In this document: in pieces, positions 6,098 through 10,328 of the stretch
Layout of the letters: each line of letters opens with the position of its first letter
Numbering within the stretch: position 1 is the stretch's first letter
NCBI GenBank assembly: GCA_020852155.1
Contig: JADZBJ010000020.1
Location: 1-10,328 of the forward strand
Source of the DNA: Saprospiraceae bacterium
GTDB taxonomy: Bacteria; Bacteroidota; Bacteroidia; Chitinophagales; Saprospiraceae
Reading direction: 5' to 3'
DNA length: 10,328 nucleotides
Position numbers and translations under genes: made by a program
The notes under the pieces: model-generated
Databases searched by the model: none
The model's input: the letters and a program-made list of their open reading frames with translations, nothing else
Told to the model about the DNA's origin: nothing

Positions 6098-7051
6098 TTA
6101 CATAAAGAAGCGCGGGTTGGACATTTTGCGCTTCTTCTTTTTCAAGTCCGTTTGAAACAACACTTCAATACCGCCGGCCTGTTGATCTTTCAGGCTCGAC
6201 AAGGTGAAATCGTATGACGCGCCAACACCCATTTGCGGTGTGGCCTGCCAGTAAGCCAGCAAGTCAACCGATTCGCCAATACCATCGCCACCGAGGCGAT
6301 ATGAGATACCGGCAGTAAATTTTTGACGGATATCGAGGTTGACATTAATATCGGCGTCAAACGGAGTGTTTTGCACATATTTTACCAGCACGGCAGGCAT
6401 CAGGTTGATGTCTTCACTCAAAGGAAGAATGGCTCCCGCCATACCGTAAAAGTGTTGATATTCCTTGGCCAGCAATGATGCACCATCGTTCGGGAAACCA
6501 ATAACGTTGGAGTAAATGCGAGGTACTGAAAAGCCGACATAAAAGCGCTGGCTGAATGTTCCATACAAGCCTGCGCCGACATTACCCAAAAAGTCATTGA
6601 CTTTAGCATTCGTCAATGAAGGGTCCGTCGCTACTGTTCCCGGCTCGTAAGGTTTTGCTTTTGAATAATCTACACTCAAAGAGCGCAAAGAACCCATGAC
6701 ACCAAGTCGCAATGAGACATTTTCCTGCGCAATCAGGTCATACGAATACGCAATGTTCACCTGAAAATCACGCTGAAAGCCGATCTTGTTACTGGAAATT
6801 ACCGCGCCCACACCGACCCTGTCGGAGAGGAATGGCGAGTTAAAACTCAGCAGGCCGGACTGTGGCGCGCCTTCAAAACCCAACCACTGGCTGCGAAAAA
6901 TACCAGTCACCGTCGGCGTACCGCGTACGCCGGCATAGGCCGGGTTAATGAGTAATTTATTGTACATCCACTGGGTGTACTGATGTTCCTGCTGTGCTGA
7001 CGCAGACAGACCGAAAGCCAACAGAACAAGCGGAATCCATATCTTTTTCAT
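6098..7051 (-). CDS. PorP/SprF family type IX secretion system outer-membrane protein
   Basis: The 317-residue product belongs to the PorP/SprF family of outer-membrane beta-barrel proteins. In Flavobacterium johnsoniae, SprF is needed to secrete SprB, and type-B-domain substrates generally depend on a cognate SprF-like partner; PorP itself is part of the type IX machinery and in Porphyromonas links to PorE. Visible here are a signal peptide (residues 1-19, MKKIWIPLVLLAFGLSASA), the family signature QYTQWMYNKLLINPAYAG (24-41), the following FRSQW segment (52-56), and alternating barrel strands with frequent Gly and aromatic residues. The protein ends in a basic KKKKRK stretch and NPRFFM. Length is normal for the family. 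The gene sits 97 bp after the CHU_C adhesin and 91 bp before the OmpA/SPOR gene, the usual neighbourhood of an SprF-like partner rather than the core PorP gene. The family call is firm; the role as dedicated partner of the neighbouring adhesin is inferred from context. Confidence 0.93.
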   Translation of the reverse strand: MKKIWIPLVLLAFGLSASAQQEHQYTQWMYNKLLINPAYAGVRGTPTVTGIFRSQWLGFEGAPQSGLLSFNSPFLSDRVGVGAVISSNKIGFQRDFQVNIAYSYDLIAQENVSLRLGVMGSLRSLSVDYSKAKPYEPGTVATDPSLTNAKVNDFLGNVGAGLYGTFSQRFYVGFSVPRIYSNVIGFPNDGASLLAKEYQHFYGMAGAILPLSEDINLMPAVLVKYVQNTPFDADINVNLDIRQKFTAGISYRLGGDGIGESVDLLAYWQATPQMGVGASYDFTLSSLKDQQAGGIEVLFQTDLKKKKRKMSNPRFFM

Positions 7052-7095
7052 CTTGTTGATGATATTTTTGTTGAATAAAATGGAATATGGCAGCG

Positions 7096-7136
7096 CATGG
7101 AAGGCGGTTGGAATTTGAATTCAACCGCCTTTCATG
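7096..7136. terminator. Strong stem-loop between the adhesin and PorP/SprF genes
   Basis: Positions 7096-7110 pair with 7122-7136 in a 15-bp stem containing one G-U pair, with a core of AAGGCGGTTG and CAACCGCCTT and an 11-nt loop. It begins 12 bp after the adhesin stop codon on the minus strand. Only short T-runs follow on either strand, so termination may be partial. That would let some transcripts continue into the PorP/SprF gene, or the hairpin may protect the 3' end of the adhesin mRNA. Confidence 0.6.
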
Positions 7137-7148
7137 TTAAGGAAACAA

Positions 7149-10100
7149 TCAACGGTACAGCTCGATAAAGCCTTTGATTGCTTTTTCCGAAGGTCCGGGT
7201 TTGAACACGTAGAAATACACACCGTCAGGCAGGTTTTTACCCGCTTCACCATTCAAAGTGCCATCCCATGCTTTGCCGGGCGCATTTGAATACGGCTCAG
7301 CTTCAAAAACCTTGTCGCCCCACTGGTTGTAAATTACAATGGAGTTGTTTGGGAACTGATCGCCATCCAGACATGGTATGCGGAAAGTTTCGTTTTCGCT
7401 ATCGCCATTTGGCGTAAATACGTTAGGCACAAATGAGCAATCGGAGTCTTTCGCCAAAATAGTCACCGTGGCCATATCGCACAGATCAGGGCAAGAAGAC
7501 GAACAGACTTTATAGAAAAACGAAACATTGGCGTCAGTAGCCGTGTATTGGAAACTACCATTGCCGATGTCCACCAGACCAGGCAATTGCGGTGTAAATT
7601 CAGTGATGACAAAGTCAAAACTCGGATTGAGGTTATCATTGTCAAAAACATTGAAAAATGCCGTAGCGCCCGGATCAATCGGCCCTGCTACGTCATCCAC
7701 AGCTTCTGGCTGAAATGCCATCAATACATAAACCGTATCCAGCGGGGTTTTACATCCGCCAACGGACGCAAATACCGTGTACATACCCGCATTGCCCTGA
7801 CTAAGACTCAACAGGGTGATCTGGCGGTTGTTCGGGTAAGTTTGCTGAGGCCCTGACCAGGTATAAGTAGCGCCCGCTACGGAATCAGCCGTCAGCGTGA
7901 CCATATCAGTAGTGCAACCTACCTGAGGGTCAGTCATGGTATTCAAGTCGCCCAGATCGCGTACTTCAATTGCTACCGAGCAGGTACGTACATTATTAGA
8001 AGCATCCTTGGCCTGGAATACAACCGTCGTCTGACCAATATTGAAAGTTTGACCGGAAGCCGGGCCATTAGTGACCGTCACTGCCGGCTGACTGCAATTA
8101 TCTGAAGCGGCAGGAAGGTTAAAGGTCAACCTGACACCCCGGCAATTGAGCGCCGTATCGGCATCGGTCAGGAAACTACCCGGGTCAGCAATAATGACAC
8201 CGCCAGTATTCACGACCACAGGGCCGCCCGGACAGGTAATCTGCGGACGAACAGTATCGCGCACTTCCACAAAGAAAGAACGTGTCACTGGTGAACCTGT
8301 CATCGGCGTTGCCGTGTAAATCACTTCATGAATACCCACCGCAAAGTTTGTCGGTGGTGTAAAATTGGAAGTAACAGTGGCGCCGCCGCAAAAACCAACC
8401 GCTATCGGAGCATTCCAGTTGTACAACGTATCGCAAGCGTAGAACACCTGATTTTGCGGGAATGAACTGAAACCAGGAGGAACACCCGTAACTGTAATGG
8501 TAAAACCGCAGGTATCGTAATTCAGGCTCGCATCTGATGCCAGCACCAAAACATTCGTGATACCAATCGGGAACGAAAAGTCTGTAGCAATGGCAGAAGT
8601 CACTTCCGGAATGGAGCAGTTGTCCGTTGCCGTGGGCATTGTCCAGTTAATAACAACGCCGCAGCCGTCCGGGGAATTCACCGTTTGGCTTTGCGGGCAT
8701 GAATTGAACACCGGAGGCACGTCATCTTCAGCGATGATGCTAAACGTGCAGGTAGCTTCATTGCCACTGGCGTCCGTTGCCGTATAAGTTACTACTGTTT
8801 CACCGGCAGGAAATACATCGCCGGGCGCAAAATCAGATTCAAAATTGGCAACACCGCAGTTGTCGGAGGCTGTAGGTTCAGTCCAGACAACCATTGTATC
8901 ACATTTGGTAATTGGCAACAGAATAAAGATGCTGTTCGGGCAGCCTGCTATCTGCGGAGGCGTATTCTCGACTACCGTTACAGAGAATGAGCAGGTTGCT
9001 ACATTACCAATATCATCGACAGCAGAATAAATAACAACGGACGAGCCAACAGGCAATGCATCACCGCTACTGTATGGCGAAGACGACAACGATATGTCAG
9101 TGTCGCAATTGTCGGTTACCGTCGGCGTGTCCCAATTGGCTACTCCTGTACAGTTCGCGCCATTAGCCGTTACGGTAATATCACCCGGACAATTCGACAA
9201 TACAGGCGCCTGGGAATCTGTAATGGTCACCTGCATTTCACAAGTGGATGAATTGCCATAGTTATCCGTAGCCGTGAATACAACTGTTGTAATGCCGGCG
9301 AAGAAATCACTGCCCGGTGGAATGCTGAAATCAATTTGCAAATCGTCGTCACAGTTGTCCAGTGCCGCAAAGCCTGTATAATTGACCTGGCTGACGCATG
9401 AATTGGCAGGCGGATCAACCGTCACATCTGGCGGACAACTGATAGAAGGCGCTGTTACGTCAATCACTTCAACGGTGAACGAGCAGCTGGAGGTCAGGTT
9501 GCTGGCGTCCGTAACAGTATAAGTTACGGTCGTCAGGCCACCCGGGAACAAATCGCCGGGATCATGCGTGCTGGTGACAATAATGCCGCCCAGACCACAG
9601 GCATCCGTTGCTTGTGGAACATTCCAGGTAACGCCAGACTGACAACCGATCGCCGGTGCATTTACGGTGATATTACCAGGGCAGCTGATGGATGGCGGAT
9701 TGTTGTCCGTCACCACAACGGTGATCGAACAGGTCGTCGAATTACCCACCAGGTCGGTAGCCGTGTACACAACAGTCGTATTGCCAACCGCATAAAGATT
9801 GCTTGGATGGTTGGAAATGATTCCCTGTACTCCGCTACATGCATCAACGGCGGTGGCAGGATCAAGATTTACTGTTGTCTCGCAGGTGCCTGCCGGAGCG
9901 GCAGCCATTGGTACTGTCGGACAAGTCAGCGCAGGCGCGCTCAGGTCGGCCGAACTGCTAAAATCGCCATTGGTGGTCAGTACTGCAACTGGCTGGAATG
10001 CCGTATTCGCTGCATTATATGGCCCCATGAACGCCAGCGGTGAAACGCCGCCTGGTGTAGCGATATTAAACTTTATGGTAAAAAACACACCGTCTTGCGG

Positions 10101-10328
10101 GATAGTCGGCCAACCTGACGGGTTACCGCCAAAGAAGATCAAATTGCCGCCAGGTGTCGTGGAGTAATCGAAAAACATTTGAGAGGTGAGGTTCAGCCCC
10201 GGGAAAATGTTATTCACTTCCACAAACTGCAACACGGCAGGATCCCAGTTAATAGCGAATTGCAAACCGCTGATGCTGGTGAAATTTTTCACGGTCACAT
10301 CCACTTCAAACGAAGTATTTCCTGCGCC
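7149..10328 (-). CDS. Giant secreted adhesin: cohesin-like, eight HYR repeats, Ig-like domains, CHU_C sorting domain (5' partial)
   Basis: The visible 1059 residues are the C-terminal part of a large surface protein. The frame stays open to the window edge (GAGNTSFEVDVTV...), so the true start and signal peptide lie beyond 10328; the GTG at 10304 is inside a domain. Numbering from the edge, residues 1-125 form a cohesin-like beta-sandwich (GLQFAINWDPAVLQF). Eight HYR-like repeats of about 80 residues follow (about 130-791), each typically with CP, DxC, VxYTATDxxGN and TCSFTV signatures. Then come an Ig-like domain (about 800-870, TYTWSGP), a cadherin-like/Ig domain (about 874-959), and the gliding-motility-associated C-terminal domain (about 963-1059: PNVFTPNGDSENETF, IVIYNQWGDKVFE, LPDGVYFYVF). 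This last domain is a type-B type IX secretion signal, so the protein should reach the cell surface. The next gene encodes a PorP/SprF protein, its probable partner. HYR domains are linked to adhesion. Ligand and role in gliding are unknown. Confidence 0.95.
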   Translation of the reverse strand, partial: GAGNTSFEVDVTVKNFTSISGLQFAINWDPAVLQFVEVNNIFPGLNLTSQMFFDYSTTPGGNLIFFGGNPSGWPTIPQDGVFFTIKFNIATPGGVSPLAFMGPYNAANTAFQPVAVLTTNGDFSSSADLSAPALTCPTVPMAAAPAGTCETTVNLDPATAVDACSGVQGIISNHPSNLYAVGNTTVVYTATDLVGNSTTCSITVVVTDNNPPSISCPGNITVNAPAIGCQSGVTWNVPQATDACGLGGIIVTSTHDPGDLFPGGLTTVTYTVTDASNLTSSCSFTVEVIDVTAPSISCPPDVTVDPPANSCVSQVNYTGFAALDNCDDDLQIDFSIPPGSDFFAGITTVVFTATDNYGNSSTCEMQVTITDSQAPVLSNCPGDITVTANGANCTGVANWDTPTVTDNCDTDISLSSSPYSSGDALPVGSSVVIYSAVDDIGNVATCSFSVTVVENTPPQIAGCPNSIFILLPITKCDTMVVWTEPTASDNCGVANFESDFAPGDVFPAGETVVTYTATDASGNEATCTFSIIAEDDVPPVFNSCPQSQTVNSPDGCGVVINWTMPTATDNCSIPEVTSAIATDFSFPIGITNVLVLASDASLNYDTCGFTITVTGVPPGFSSFPQNQVFYACDTLYNWNAPIAVGFCGGATVTSNFTPPTNFAVGIHEVIYTATPMTGSPVTRSFFVEVRDTVRPQITCPGGPVVVNTGGVIIADPGSFLTDADTALNCRGVRLTFNLPAASDNCSQPAVTVTNGPASGQTFNIGQTTVVFQAKDASNNVRTCSVAIEVRDLGDLNTMTDPQVGCTTDMVTLTADSVAGATYTWSGPQQTYPNNRQITLLSLSQGNAGMYTVFASVGGCKTPLDTVYVLMAFQPEAVDDVAGPIDPGATAFFNVFDNDNLNPSFDFVITEFTPQLPGLVDIGNGSFQYTATDANVSFFYKVCSSSCPDLCDMATVTILAKDSDCSFVPNVFTPNGDSENETFRIPCLDGDQFPNNSIVIYNQWGDKVFEAEPYSNAPGKAWDGTLNGEAGKNLPDGVYFYVFKPGPSEKAIKGFIELYR
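7956..9941 (-). repeat. Array of eight HYR-domain coding repeats
   Basis: Eight successive modules of about 230-290 bp encode HYR-like domains. Six carry the same four cysteines (C1 in CP, C2 about 13 later, C3 in DxC about 15 later, C4 in xTC about 37 later). Module 7 (8256-8480) has lost C1 and C4, and module 8 has an insertion between C1 and C2. The modules clearly differ in sequence, so the array is old rather than freshly expanded. Confidence 0.85.
9954..10328 (-). other. Cohesin-like domain at the visible N-terminal end of the adhesin
   Basis: The pattern SFEVDVTVKNFTSISGLQF, then INWDPAVLQF and a closing strand FFTIKFNI, matches the first strands and central motif of cohesin-type beta-sandwiches. 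In cellulosomes such domains bind dockerins; similar domains are common in Bacteroidota surface proteins without any cellulosome. No dockerin-type calcium loop pair is visible in the proteins of this window. The assignment rests on motif shape only. Confidence 0.5.

Noticed and set aside
10302..10304. GTG as the true start of the giant adhesin
   Set aside because: The frame continues upstream with domain-like residues (GAGNTSFE) to the window edge, and no signal peptide follows the GTG.

Overview
The window reads as chromosomal DNA of a gliding or adhesive member of the Bacteroidota, probably of the Saprospiria or a related class. The grounds are a PorP/SprF-family outer-membrane protein, a giant adhesin ending in the gliding-motility-associated C-terminal domain (CHU_C, a type-B type IX secretion signal), TAnnTTTG-like -7 promoter elements, and an absence of Shine-Dalgarno sequences before the starts. 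The genus assignment is inference. No RNA gene, CRISPR array, IS element or prophage was seen.

Layout, left to right. Positions 1-174 are an AT-rich non-coding stretch with small dyads. rfbA (minus, 175-1035) makes dTDP-glucose and is divergent from an exported papain-fold C1 peptidase (plus, 1261-2559) across 225 bp. The peptidase gene converges on an FAD-dependent oxidoreductase gene (minus, 2642-3643). Between them is a 14-bp tandem repeat facing an inverted copy of itself, and both stop codons lie inside the repeat arms.

From 3682 to the right edge, three minus-strand genes form one functional block. In transcription order they are a HYR-repeat adhesin with a C-terminal type IX sorting domain (7149 to beyond 10328, 5' end missing), a PorP/SprF-like outer-membrane protein (6098-7051), and a beta-propeller/OmpA/SPOR protein (3682-6006). 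Gaps of 97 and 91 bp each carry a strong stem-loop and no recognisable promoter, so co-transcription is likely, perhaps with expression stepped down from gene to gene. The adhesin would be exported by the type IX system, the PorP/SprF protein would help its secretion or surface retention, and the OmpA/SPOR protein would tie the assembly to peptidoglycan. This resembles the SprB/SprF arrangement of Flavobacterium.

I see no clearly new multi-gene system. The points most worth a second look are the stop-codon-containing repeat pair, the paired loss of two cysteines in one HYR repeat, the added SPOR domain on a PorE-like protein that has no TPR region, and an apparently leaderless GTG-start oxidoreductase gene.
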